Source: Deltaproteobacteria bacterium
GTDB lineage: Bacteria; Desulfobacterota; Binatia; UBA9968; JAJDTQ01
Direction of reading: 5' to 3'
Assembly (NCBI GenBank): GCA_028818775.1
Contig: JAPPNE010000048.1
Span: 81,786-145,785, forward strand
DNA: 64,000 nt
Part shown: positions 1-8,312 of the stretch, piece after piece
Layout of the letters: each line of letters opens with the position of its first letter
Numbering within the stretch: the stretch's first letter is position 1
Translations under genes and position numbers: made by a program
The notes under the pieces: model-generated
Seen by the model: the letters and a program-made list of their open reading frames with translations, nothing else
Told to the model about the DNA's origin: nothing
Databases searched by the model: none

Positions 1-379
1 GGAAGACGTCGGCGATGGTGGGCTCGGGCCGGTAGCGCACGGTGCTGCCGAAGTGGCGCTGCGCGGCCATGTGGGTGAAGGTCGCCTCGGGACCGAAGAA
101 CGCCACCTTCATCTGCGCTTCGATGCCGCGGCAGGCGGACAGCACCTCGCGGAAAACCGCGCGCACCGACGCCGGCGGCAACGGCCCGTGATTGGCCTCG
201 CTGACCCGCCGGTACACCTCGCGCTCGCGGCTGGCCACGTAGACGCGTTCTCTGTTCAAATTCTTGTACTGCCCTATCTTCAGGGCGAGAGATGCTCTCT
301 CGTTGAGAAGCGCTACAATCCTGGAATCAACTCGGTCGATCTTTTTCCGGAGGGCATCTAGCGATTCTCGGCGGCTCAA
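1..379 (-). CDS. pheA: Chorismate mutase/prephenate dehydratase (P-protein), 5' part only
   Basis: The gene reads leftward off the window edge, so only the first 126 codons are present. Residues 8-75 form an AroQ-type chorismate mutase helix; ALLNERASLALKIGQYK carries the Arg and Lys expected in the active site. From residue 90, MKVAFFGPEATFTH is the start of the prephenate dehydratase domain. The enzyme would convert chorismate to phenylpyruvate for phenylalanine synthesis in the cytoplasm. I chose a TTG start at 379 because GAGG lies six bases upstream and no ATG or GTG lies nearby in frame. The C-terminal catalytic and ACT regulatory parts are outside the window. The gene is transcribed away from the DMT exporter at 520, so the 140-base gap should hold divergent promoters. 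Confidence 0.88.
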   Translation of the reverse strand, partial: MSRRESLDALRKKIDRVDSRIVALLNERASLALKIGQYKNLNRERVYVASREREVYRRVSEANHGPLPPASVRAVFREVLSACRGIEAQMKVAFFGPEATFTHMAAQRHFGSTVRYRPEPTIADVF

Positions 380-519
380 TGAAAACCTCGAGGGGAAGGA
401 TTCGGGACGGAAACCGCTACGTTAGCCCAAGAGCCGGGCAATTGCAAATCAGCGGCGGCTTCGCGCTCGTCGATGGCGAACGGCAATCATGATACCGTGG
501 TCGCGAGCGGCGACCTTCC

Positions 520-1395
520 ATGCAACGACAGACCCAGGCTTATCTCTACGCCGGCGCCACGGTGCTTTGCTGGTCCACGGTGGCGACGGCGTTCAAGCTT
601 TCCCTGCGCCACGTGACCGCCGACGCGCTGGTGTTCTACTCCTCTCTGGTTTCCGCCGGCGTGCTGTTGTGCATCAGCCTCGCCACCGGACGGCTCGGAC
701 AGCTCCGGGAGTGGCGCCCACGAGACCTGCGCACCTCCCTGGTCCTGGGCTTCCTGAACCCCTTTCTCTATTACGTCGTGCTCTTTCGCGCCTATGACCT
801 CCTGCCCGCCCAGGAAGCGCTCACGCTGAACTTCACCTGGCCCGTGGTGCTGGCGCTTTTCTCCATCCTCCTGCTGGGGCAGCCCATCAGCCTTCGCGCC
901 GTCCTGGCCATGGGCATCAGCTTCTCCGGCGTGGCCGTCATCGCCACCCGCGGCGACCTGCTCGGCCTCGACCTCGCCAACCCGCGGGGCGTGGCCCTGG
1001 CCCTCGGCAGCACGCTGATCTGGACGTTCTACTGGATCTATGGGGTCAAGGACCGGCGCGATCCGGTGACGCGCCTGCTGGTCAACTTCGTGTTCGGATG
1101 CCTTTTCTCGGGAGGCTTTCTGTGGCTCTCCGGCTCCATGGAGGTGCCCACACCACGGGGCCTCGTGGGCGCCGCCTACATCGGCACGTTCGAGATGGGC
1201 GTCGCCTTCGTCGCCTGGCTCCAGGCGCTCAAGCTCTCACGCACCACCGCACAAGTGGGACAACTGATCTACCTCACGCCCTTCCTCTCGCTGCTGGTCA
1301 TCGCGTTCGTCGTGGGAGAACCCATCTACCCGAGCACGCTGGCCGGGCTGGCGTTGATCATCGGCGGAATCGTCCTGCAGCGCCGGAGCGGCTGA
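520..1395 (+). CDS. EamA/DMT-family transporter
   Basis: This 291-residue, very hydrophobic protein has about ten membrane helices in two repeats, the layout of EamA drug/metabolite transporters (usual length 280-310). The N-terminal repeat begins YAGATVLCWSTVATAFKLSL, typical of the family. Such carriers move amino acids, nucleosides or other small metabolites across the inner membrane; the substrate cannot be read from sequence. The ATG at 520 is preceded only by a weak purine stretch. It stands alone on this strand, divergent from pheA and ending nine bases before the convergent amidohydrolase. Confidence 0.85.
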   Translation: MQRQTQAYLYAGATVLCWSTVATAFKLSLRHVTADALVFYSSLVSAGVLLCISLATGRLGQLREWRPRDLRTSLVLGFLNPFLYYVVLFRAYDLLPAQEALTLNFTWPVVLALFSILLLGQPISLRAVLAMGISFSGVAVIATRGDLLGLDLANPRGVALALGSTLIWTFYWIYGVKDRRDPVTRLLVNFVFGCLFSGGFLWLSGSMEVPTPRGLVGAAYIGTFEMGVAFVAWLQALKLSRTTAQVGQLIYLTPFLSLLVIAFVVGEPIYPSTLAGLALIIGGIVLQRRSG

Positions 1396-1404
1396 CCGGG
1401 ATCT

Positions 1405-2892
1405 CTACTTCATCAGCGGAAACGACCAGGGGCTCATCTCTTCCGCGGTGCGGCCCAGCGCGTCCCAGTCCTGCAGGTGGTCCCAGGCGTGCTCCCCTGC
1501 CTCCTGGGCCTGCGCCCGCAGCGCTTCCATGTCCACCCCGGGAATCTCGCCGTCCTCCACCCGCACCACGCCGTCGACAATGACCATCCGCACGTCGTCG
1601 CCGATGCCGCACTCGACCATGCTCTTGATGGGATCACGCACCGGGCCGTAGCGCAGGGTGCCGCGCCCGGAAATGTCGACGATGATGATGTCCGCGCGGG
1701 CTCCCGGAGCCAGCCGCCCGAGGTCGTCGCGCCCCAGCGCCCGGGCGCCCCCCAGGGTGGCGGCCTCGAAGACATCGGCGGCGCTGGCCGCGTGCAGGTT
1801 GCGTCCGATGACCTTGCCGAAGTAGGAGGCGATGCGCATCTGCATCATGAAATCGCGCGGATAGGTATCGCTGCCCAGGGCGATGTTCACTCCGGCCTTG
1901 CGGTAGCGCTCCCAGGAGTCGAGGCAGCGGCCGCGGCGGGCGATGTTCACCGGGCAGTGGGAGATGGACACGCCGTGTTCGCCCATGATCTCCAGGTCCC
2001 GGCCGCCCGCGAAGTTCATCTGCGGGTTCTCGGCCACCAGGTTGCCGTGGCCGATGGTGACGTCCGGGCCCAGAAGCCCGATGGACTCCAGCAGTTCCAC
2101 CGGGCTCATGCGGTGCTCCATTACGAGTTCGAAGAACTCGATGAAGTTGTAGGCCGCGTGGATCGAAATCGGCACCTTCAGCTCGTCCGCCGCCTTCCGG
2201 GTGGCCCGCAGCAGGTCCACCGTGCAGCTCTCGGACTCCCGTGGGATGAGGATCCCCCGCACCCGGTCGCCGCAACTGCCGTCGACGCGCTTGATGAAGT
2301 CCACGGCGCCTTCGAACTCCCGCCAGCCCCCCGCCTCATCCAGCGCGCGCTTGAGGCGGCCCTGGTCGTCCGCCACCCAGCGGCCGGAATCGAACCCCGG
2401 TCCCAGGTAGGCCCGCGCCCCGAGCCGTTCCACCTCCTTGAGGAGCCCCTCCTGGACCCGGAGCTGGCTGCCGATCTCCATGAACGTGGTGACGCCGTTG
2501 CGCAGCAGATCGGCCACCGTGAAGGTCGCGTGCAGGTCGGTGCCCTCGGTGGCGCCGGCCTGGTCCGGCCGGGTGTACCGCGGATCCCCGGTCGGCCGCT
2601 TCCCCTCCCGCGGCACGCTGATCTCCAGGAAAGGCTGGCCGAAGTAGTCCGGCCGCCCGGTGTCGGTGATGAGCCGGTGGGACGCGCGGTGCCCGCCGTG
2701 GACGTGCATGTCGATGAACCCCGGCGCCACCACCATGCCGCCGGCGTCGATCTCGCGGTCCACGGCACCGTCGAAACCAGCGCCCACGTGCACGATGCTC
2801 CGGCCCTCGAACACCACCACGCCGTCGCGCCAAAGCGTATGATGGCCGTCCTCATGGCCGACGATCCAACCCCCGCGAATCAACGTACGCAT
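1405..2892 (-). CDS. Amidohydrolase family protein (cytosine deaminase/chlorohydrolase type)
   Basis: This 495-residue protein has the layout of the ATZ/TRZ-like metal-dependent hydrolases: an N-terminal beta domain, then a TIM barrel opening with DMHVHGGH (His63 and His65, metal ligands). Further ligands appear as the His of SIHAAYN, the His of TIGHGNL and the Asp of ALGSDTYP. Such enzymes hydrolyse C-N or C-Cl bonds in cytosine-, guanine- or triazine-like rings; the substrate here is unknown. GGAGG six bases before the ATG supports the start. It lies at the downstream end of the leftward catabolic block, separated from it by a palindromic repeat, so co-transcription is uncertain. Acting on an N-containing ring or amide would fit the neighbourhood. 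Confidence 0.85.
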   Translation of the reverse strand: MRTLIRGGWIVGHEDGHHTLWRDGVVVFEGRSIVHVGAGFDGAVDREIDAGGMVVAPGFIDMHVHGGHRASHRLITDTGRPDYFGQPFLEISVPREGKRPTGDPRYTRPDQAGATEGTDLHATFTVADLLRNGVTTFMEIGSQLRVQEGLLKEVERLGARAYLGPGFDSGRWVADDQGRLKRALDEAGGWREFEGAVDFIKRVDGSCGDRVRGILIPRESESCTVDLLRATRKAADELKVPISIHAAYNFIEFFELVMEHRMSPVELLESIGLLGPDVTIGHGNLVAENPQMNFAGGRDLEIMGEHGVSISHCPVNIARRGRCLDSWERYRKAGVNIALGSDTYPRDFMMQMRIASYFGKVIGRNLHAASAADVFEAATLGGARALGRDDLGRLAPGARADIIIVDISGRGTLRYGPVRDPIKSMVECGIGDDVRMVIVDGVVRVEDGEIPGVDMEALRAQAQEAGEHAWDHLQDWDALGRTAEEMSPWSFPLMK

Positions 2893-2927
2893 GTCACGCC
2901 TCCGTCATGGATGCTCTGACAACTTCT

Positions 2928-3029
2928 GCGTCCTTCGACTTCGCTTCGCTACGCTCAGGACGAACGGTGAAGGCTGGCCGATCATTTTTCCGTTCGTCCT
3001 GAGCGTAGCGAAGCGAAGTCGAAGGACGC
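2928..3029. repeat. Palindromic repeat, family A (inverted pair)
   Basis: Two 40-base arms, 2928-2967 and 2990-3029, are reverse complements around a 22-base spacer. Each arm contains the unit CTTCGACTTCGCTTCGCTAC followed by GCTCAGGACGAACGG. The same unit occurs near 10754, 26917, 50329 and 63767. It lies between the amidohydrolase and the upstream ornithine-cyclodeaminase-like gene and could fold into a long hairpin in RNA of either strand. Confidence 0.93.
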
Positions 3030-3056
3030 CATCCCAACTAATCGGAGTTCCCCTAA

Positions 3057-4049
3057 CTAACCAGGCTCTTCCCCGAAGGGCAGCTCAGTTCCGAGCCCCT
3101 TCTCCCGCGCCAAGCCGTAGATCCAACTGGCGACGCCCACGTCGAGGATACCCATGCCCGGAGACTCGTAGAGGATGATCTCGTCGTCGCTCCGACGGCC
3201 GGGCTTCTTGCCGGCGACCACGTCGCAGAACTCGGCGGCCACATCATCCCGGCTGAACTTTCCACTGGCCAGCAGCGACGGAAACGGCTTGCGCGGCGGG
3301 CTGTCGCCCAGCACCTGGTCCGTGCCGGAGAGGAACACCCGAGACCCTTTCACCGTGGCCTCGTCGAACTCGCCCGGCGCCAGTGACATGACCAGGGCGC
3401 CGGGCTCGAGCCAGCTTCCTTCGAACACGATGGTGTTGCCCGAGGTGGCCAGCAGCATGATGTCGGTGTTGCGCACGGCCTCCCGGCCCGACTCCACCGC
3501 CACCACCTCGATGCCCAGTGCCGCCGTCATCTCGTCGCAGAAACGGCGCCGGTTGTCAGCGCTGCGGCTGTAGGCCTTGATGCGGCGGATGTCGCGCACC
3601 GAGCAGCACGCCTGCACGAAGCCCTTGGCGTAGCGCCCGGTTCCGATGACGCCGATGGTTTGCGCATCCGTCCGCGCCAGGTACTTGGCCGCCACCCCGT
3701 AGGGAGACGCGGTGCGAATGGCGTGCAGGTGGTAGTCCGAGATGATGGCCACCATCTCCATGTCCTTCCAGTCGAACAGGCAGATGACCTCCGAGCGGTT
3801 GGTGCCGTGGTATCCGGAGTAGACCCGCACCGCCGCGTAGCCCAGCTCCGGCACCATGCCCGGCAGGATGCGGATGTTGTGCCAGAGATGGCCCGGGTGG
3901 TCCGGGTGCTCCATGGTCAGCCGCTTGAGATGGAACGTGCTGCCCTCGGACTGCTGGCGCAGCACCTCCTCGATGACCGCGACCGCTTCGCCGCAGGCGT
4001 TGCGGCCCTCGATGGCCTTGAGGACGTCTTCTTCCGTCAGAAAGAGCAT
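3057..4049 (-). CDS. Ornithine cyclodeaminase/mu-crystallin family reductase (paralog 1)
   Basis: This 330-residue protein carries the NAD(P)-binding motif GVIGTGRYAKG near residues 133-143 and the OCD/mu-crystallin body. Members are ornithine cyclodeaminases, alanine dehydrogenases or ketimine reductases; the context favours an imine or amino-acid reductase in catabolism. I chose ATG 4049 because MLFLTEEDVLKAIE aligns with the start of the paralog at 47415 (MLFLTNEHIQEVLD). A TTG at 4082, overlapping the upstream amidohydrolase stop as TTGA, is an alternative that would add 11 residues and allow translational coupling. Neither start has a strong ribosome site. The gene lies just downstream of an ACMSD-type amidohydrolase. 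Confidence 0.85.
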   Translation of the reverse strand: MLFLTEEDVLKAIEGRNACGEAVAVIEEVLRQQSEGSTFHLKRLTMEHPDHPGHLWHNIRILPGMVPELGYAAVRVYSGYHGTNRSEVICLFDWKDMEMVAIISDYHLHAIRTASPYGVAAKYLARTDAQTIGVIGTGRYAKGFVQACCSVRDIRRIKAYSRSADNRRRFCDEMTAALGIEVVAVESGREAVRNTDIMLLATSGNTIVFEGSWLEPGALVMSLAPGEFDEATVKGSRVFLSGTDQVLGDSPPRKPFPSLLASGKFSRDDVAAEFCDVVAGKKPGRRSDDEIILYESPGMGILDVGVASWIYGLAREKGLGTELPFGEEPG

Positions 4050-4078
4050 GATGGCGTGGTGCGGCGGCGCGTGGACGG

Positions 4079-5167
4079 TCAATCGATGCCGTAGAGCCGG
4101 GCAGCGTTGCCTCCCAGGACCGCCTCCTTCTGCGCCTGGGTGAGATCGTCCCGCTCGATCAGTTCGTCGATCTCATGCCGGCACGACGCAGCATCGAAGA
4201 CCTCGTGAGGAAAATCGCTGGCGAACAGGAACGGCTCGGCGCCGGCCTGCTGCACGGCGAAGGCCAGCCCGGCGTCGTCGCAGTCGAAACCGACGAAGAT
4301 GCGCCCCTCCCGGACGTGGCGTTTGAAATGCTCGCTGGCCTTCTCTCCCGGCGCGGGACCGGGCACCGGGTTGCCCGCCAGGTCGATCTGCAGGTGCCCC
4401 TCGTTGTAGGAACGGTCGAGCCTGTCCATGAAGAACGGCACCCAGGTGGCGCCTCCTTCGAGAAACGCCACCCGCAAACCCGGAAAGCGCTCGAAGATCC
4501 CGTGGCTCAGCATCGCCGCCGCCTGCACCATGATCCCGAAGGGATGGCCCAGAGCATGCACCGGGTAGTAGACGCTGAAACCGTCGAGGCCCAGATGATG
4601 GTGCGCGCCGCCGTGCACGGTGAGGCAGCAGCCGAGCTTTTCCGCCTCCTCGTAGATGGGCCAGTAAGCCTTGGCGCCCAGGTGGCCCTTGATCCCCTCG
4701 CCGTTGGACGGCAGCATGGCGCCGACCATGCCGAGCTCCCGGACGCAGCGCCGCAGCTCCTCCACCGCGGCCTCCTCGTCCTGGATCGGGATGAGGCCGA
4801 CGCCCTTGAGGCGCGGCGTGACGCTGGTGAAACGATCGTGCAGCCAGTTGTTGTAGGCGCGGCAGGCCGCGATCGCCCACTCCACCGAGACGATGCGGCC
4901 GAACCCCAGACCGGCGCTGGGGTAGAGCACGCTCCAGGCGATGCCGGTCTCGTCGATGAACGCCAGCCACTCCTCCGGGCCGGGAGCGGTCTTCATGCTG
5001 CCGCCGACGTACTTGGGCACGCGGTTCTTCATCAGGTAGCGGAAGTGAAGGTGGTCGAAGACCGGAAACATCTGGCTGAACTGGTTCCCCTTGGGCATGT
5101 ACCTGGCGATCTCATCGCCGAAGAAATAGTCGTTGACGTGGCCGTCCGCGTCGTTGATGGTCGGCAT
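4079..5167 (-). CDS. Amidohydrolase 2 (ACMSD-like) family hydrolase or decarboxylase
   Basis: This 362-residue TIM-barrel protein belongs to the family of ACMSD, gamma-resorcylate decarboxylase and 5-carboxyvanillate decarboxylase. Metal ligands are visible in order: DADGH near the N-terminus (Asp/x/His in place of the usual HxH), His in LTVHGGAHHH, His in HALGHPFG and Asp in FASDFPHEV. Nonoxidative decarboxylation or hydrolysis of an aromatic acid or its ring-cleavage product is likely; the substrate is unknown. ATG 5167 is preferred over an upstream in-frame start at 5221 because AAGGAG stands seven bases before it and DxDGH then falls at the proper place. It is related to the tandem pair at 25803 and 26975. 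Confidence 0.85.
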   Translation of the reverse strand: MPTINDADGHVNDYFFGDEIARYMPKGNQFSQMFPVFDHLHFRYLMKNRVPKYVGGSMKTAPGPEEWLAFIDETGIAWSVLYPSAGLGFGRIVSVEWAIAACRAYNNWLHDRFTSVTPRLKGVGLIPIQDEEAAVEELRRCVRELGMVGAMLPSNGEGIKGHLGAKAYWPIYEEAEKLGCCLTVHGGAHHHLGLDGFSVYYPVHALGHPFGIMVQAAAMLSHGIFERFPGLRVAFLEGGATWVPFFMDRLDRSYNEGHLQIDLAGNPVPGPAPGEKASEHFKRHVREGRIFVGFDCDDAGLAFAVQQAGAEPFLFASDFPHEVFDAASCRHEIDELIERDDLTQAQKEAVLGGNAARLYGID

Positions 5168-5195
5168 CAAGCGTCTCCTTTCGAACCACAGGCTG

Positions 5196-6782
5196 TTATC
5201 GCAGCCCCTGGACGCTGTCAATCAGCCGGTAGCGCCCCTCGGCGTCCTGGTCGATCTCGCCGGCCGCGTGAAGCTCGCCCATGGCGCGCGCCACGGTCTG
5301 GAAATCCGCCTCGGTAATCTCGTGCGCGATGCCGCTGAAGTACCGGGGGCCGGCCGCGAGAAGCTCGCGTATCCGCGCGGCCGCGCCTTCAACGCCGGCT
5401 CCGCCGGAAACTTCCACGCCCTCCGAAACAGCCTCGGCGGTTTCCGCCTCGCCGAGGTAGGCGGCGAGGTGCAGCTCATCCGCGTACGGGTAGGTGATGC
5501 GCTGGTAGCGCGCCTTGGGGACGTCGTCGGGAATCGTGGCATCGATGCCGCACTTGGCGGTGGTGGGGATGCCGTCCGACAGCGGCAGGCTCGGGTCCAG
5601 GGGCTTGGACCGGGCATCCGAGAGGATGGTGATGTCGCGGTCGGCCTGCACCCGGGTGGCCATGGCCCATTCCACCTCCATGGCGTCGAAGACGTCGATG
5701 TCGTCGTCGACGATCACCACGTGCTTGAGGTCCGCCACCGACAGCGACGCCATGATGGCGTTCTGGGGATCACCCGGCTGTTTCCGGATCGCGACGATGG
5801 CGTGCCAGTGGCAGCAGCCTCCCGGGGTGACGTTGACAGCGGTCACGGTCACTCCGGCCGCGTCCAGGACCCGCTTGAGCGCCGCCTGGAAGCCGTGCTC
5901 CTTGATCCAGATGTTCTCCCAGGGCATGTGCAGCGCGTAGTAGATCGCGTCCTCGCGGCGCGAGACGGCCTTCACGCGCACGTGAGGGTTGTAGTGCACG
6001 TCGCCCATGAGGCGCGTCATCTCGCCGAAGCGGCCTTCCTGACGGGTCCATCCCGTGGGCAGGATCTCCGCCTCGAGCACGATCTCCGCGTCCGCCAGGC
6101 ACGGCGCATCCACGGTCCGGCAGGCGCCGAGGCGCACCGGCCGCCCCATCATGCCGCCGGCGATGCCCAGCTCGTTCACGCCCAGCGGGGCCTTGTAGAG
6201 CGACGCCATGAGCTCCACGGGATGGGTGCCGATGTTTATGGAGATGGGCAGCGGCGCGTTGGCCGCCAGCGCCTTCTCCGCCAGCTTGCGCAGGTTGTTC
6301 GGCGTGACGATGTCGATGCCGGTGAGGTTCCTTTCCTTCACCTGAAAGCGGTAGGTGCCGGCGTTCAGGCCGTATTCCGGGTCGCGGGCGAGCGTGACGC
6401 CGGCCGTAATGGTGGGACCGCCGTCGAACTCGGAAAAGACCGGCACCGGGAGGCTGAAAAGGTCCACGTCGGCCCCTTCCCGGAACCAACCCCGCACGCC
6501 TTCGTCGTCTACCTCCACCGGATCGACGGGGTGATCGAGGGCGCGGCTGAGCCGTTGGTCCAGCTGCGCGTAGTCGCAGCTCGCGGACAGCGCGATCCGC
6601 GTCCTGTCGTTCAACAGCCCGGAGACGACGGGCAGTTCGTAGCCGCGCACCCGGTGGAACAGCAGCGCGGTGGAGGACTGATCCACCAGCGCCGCGATAT
6701 GCCGCACGTCCACGGGCTTGCGGACATCGACGAGCTGGCCGGCGTTCCGTAGGTCATCCAGGAAGGTCCGGAAGGTCGCCAT
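5196..6782 (-). CDS. UbiD family decarboxylase (paralog 1)
   Basis: This 528-residue protein is a prenylated-FMN-dependent UbiD-type decarboxylase. The Arg-containing motif NAGTYRFQ and the Glu-Glu motif EGRFGE, equivalent to R173 and E277/E282 of Fdc1, are present; the usual Pro of EGPFGE is Arg here. VVIVDDDIDVFD and the following Ala-Thr-Arg segment are typical of the C-terminal half. UbiDs reversibly (de)carboxylate aromatic, heteroaromatic or acrylic acids. It starts four bases after the stop of the UbiD at 6787, so the two are co-transcribed; tandem UbiDs may form a hetero-oligomer or serve two substrates. No UbiX flavin prenyltransferase is in the window. Confidence 0.9.
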   Translation of the reverse strand: MATFRTFLDDLRNAGQLVDVRKPVDVRHIAALVDQSSTALLFHRVRGYELPVVSGLLNDRTRIALSASCDYAQLDQRLSRALDHPVDPVEVDDEGVRGWFREGADVDLFSLPVPVFSEFDGGPTITAGVTLARDPEYGLNAGTYRFQVKERNLTGIDIVTPNNLRKLAEKALAANAPLPISINIGTHPVELMASLYKAPLGVNELGIAGGMMGRPVRLGACRTVDAPCLADAEIVLEAEILPTGWTRQEGRFGEMTRLMGDVHYNPHVRVKAVSRREDAIYYALHMPWENIWIKEHGFQAALKRVLDAAGVTVTAVNVTPGGCCHWHAIVAIRKQPGDPQNAIMASLSVADLKHVVIVDDDIDVFDAMEVEWAMATRVQADRDITILSDARSKPLDPSLPLSDGIPTTAKCGIDATIPDDVPKARYQRITYPYADELHLAAYLGEAETAEAVSEGVEVSGGAGVEGAAARIRELLAAGPRYFSGIAHEITEADFQTVARAMGELHAAGEIDQDAEGRYRLIDSVQGLR

Positions 6783-6786
6783 GCGG

Positions 6787-8154
6787 CTATCCGGTCAGCT
6801 TGCCCATGAGCCGCCGCGCCCGCTCCACCGCGCCCGGCTCGATGGACAGGGTCGAGGCGAACTCGCCCAGGGGCTTGGTGGCGTCGATGCCCATCTTCGC
6901 GGTGATGGCATCGGTGGCCGACGGATCCAGCAGCGTGCCCATGGCCTCGTCGACGATGAAGACGTCCCGGTTGGCCTGCATCCGGGTGGCGATGGCCCAC
7001 AGCACCTGCTCCTCGTCGAAGATGTCGACGTCGTCGTCCACCACCACCACCAGCTTGACGTAGTGGTCGGCTCCCAGCACGCTAAAGATGGCCTGCTTGC
7101 CCTGCCCCTCGGCGGTCTTTCGCATGGAGACGTAGCAGTGGAAGCTGCCGATGCCCGAGCGCACCGGCACGTGCACCGCCTTGAGGTTGGGGATGGTCTT
7201 ACCCAGCACGTTGGTGAACTCCACCTCCCGGGGCATGGACAGGCAGCGGCAGTGCTCCATGCTGTCGCCGCCGTTGATGTCCTGGTAGACGGCGCCGTTG
7301 CGGTAGTGCAGCGCCGTGGCCTCGAAGACGTTCTCGGTGCTGCGGCTCGAGGCGTAACCGGTGAACTCGCCGAACGGCCCCTCCTTCTCGCGCACGTCCT
7401 TGAGAATCCGTCCCTCGATGACGATCTCCGACCACCGCGGCACGTCGACGTCCACGGTGGTGCAGCGCGCGAGCTCAAGGGGCTCTTGCAGCAGCCCGCC
7501 CTGGAGCGCGAATTTCTCGGTTCCGGCCGGCGGCAGCGTCAGCGCACCCAGAGAGACCAGCGGGTGCACGCCGATGCACACCGCCGCTTCCAGGGATTCG
7601 CCCTTCTCCTCCGACCGCCGGAAGTACTCGAACATGCGGCGCCGGGAGTGGAGGCTGACTCCCAGCTTGCGCGGCCCCTTGAGCTGCATCCGGTGGAAGC
7701 CCACGGTGCTCATGCCCGACTGCGGGTCCCGCGCCACCACCAGCCCCGCGGTCACGTAGGGGCCGCCGTCCTGCTCGAAATGGGTCAGGATCGGAAGCCG
7801 CCCCAGGTCCACGGAGTCGTCCAGTAGACTGTTCTCCTGAAAGGGGGCGTCCTCCATCACCTTGGGCGGCACCGGCTGCTGGATCCGTTCCTTGAACTCG
7901 TGTACCAGCCGTTCCCCGGACGTGCCGAAAGCCCAGGCCAGCCGCGGACGGTGCGCCAGCACGTTGGCCGCCATGGTGAAATCGCTCCCGGCAATGTCCC
8001 GGAACATCACCGCCGGGCAGGACGGCAACCGTTCGGCCTCCATGACCAGCGCGGTGGCCTCGAATTCCCTGGACACCGGCTCCTTGACCTCGAGGAACTG
8101 CTCAGGGCACTCCTTTTTCAATCGCTTCAAGAAACTCTGCAGGTCCTGTGACAC
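6787..8154 (-). CDS. UbiD family decarboxylase (paralog 2)
   Basis: This 455-residue UbiD has the canonical KEGPFGEFTGYASS motif (catalytic Glu pair) and VGFHRMQLKG, where the prFMN-site Arg sits. VVVVDDDVDIFDEEQ is diagnostic of the C-terminal domain. The start is GTG at 8154 with AAGGAG six bases upstream. It is the first gene of the UbiD pair and is preceded by a palindromic repeat of family B, so a promoter may lie in the 158-base gap from the PLP gene at 8313. The substrate is probably an aromatic or heteroaromatic carboxylic acid. Confidence 0.9.
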   Translation of the reverse strand: MSQDLQSFLKRLKKECPEQFLEVKEPVSREFEATALVMEAERLPSCPAVMFRDIAGSDFTMAANVLAHRPRLAWAFGTSGERLVHEFKERIQQPVPPKVMEDAPFQENSLLDDSVDLGRLPILTHFEQDGGPYVTAGLVVARDPQSGMSTVGFHRMQLKGPRKLGVSLHSRRRMFEYFRRSEEKGESLEAAVCIGVHPLVSLGALTLPPAGTEKFALQGGLLQEPLELARCTTVDVDVPRWSEIVIEGRILKDVREKEGPFGEFTGYASSRSTENVFEATALHYRNGAVYQDINGGDSMEHCRCLSMPREVEFTNVLGKTIPNLKAVHVPVRSGIGSFHCYVSMRKTAEGQGKQAIFSVLGADHYVKLVVVVDDDVDIFDEEQVLWAIATRMQANRDVFIVDEAMGTLLDPSATDAITAKMGIDATKPLGEFASTLSIEPGAVERARRLMGKLTG

Positions 8155-8188
8155 GAAAATCTCCTTACCTTCCTCATTCCCGTATCTC

Positions 8189-8288
8189 CGTCATTCCCGC
8201 GGAAGCGGGAATCCAGCACGGGTGAAGCGTGTGACCTAACGCGACATCCCTCCACCACCCCTGGATTCCCGCGTTCGCGGGAATGACG
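8189..8288. repeat. Palindromic repeat, family B (inverted pair)
   Basis: The unit CGTCATTCCCGCGGAAGCGG followed by GAATCCAG at 8189-8216 faces an inverted copy at 8255-8288 ending TTCGCGGGAATGACG. Each unit is itself a short hairpin. Related units occur at 35631, 42637, 48550, 48633 (partial) and 49740. The element lies between the UbiD pair and the threonine-synthase-like gene. Confidence 0.92.
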
Positions 8289-8312
8289 TTTCGAAGCGTC
8301 AGCGCCATAGAG

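Noticed and set aside
2380-2400. tRNA-like GGAATCGAACCCC string
   Set aside because: It lies inside the amidohydrolase coding sequence, and no acceptor stem or anticodon arm can be built around it.
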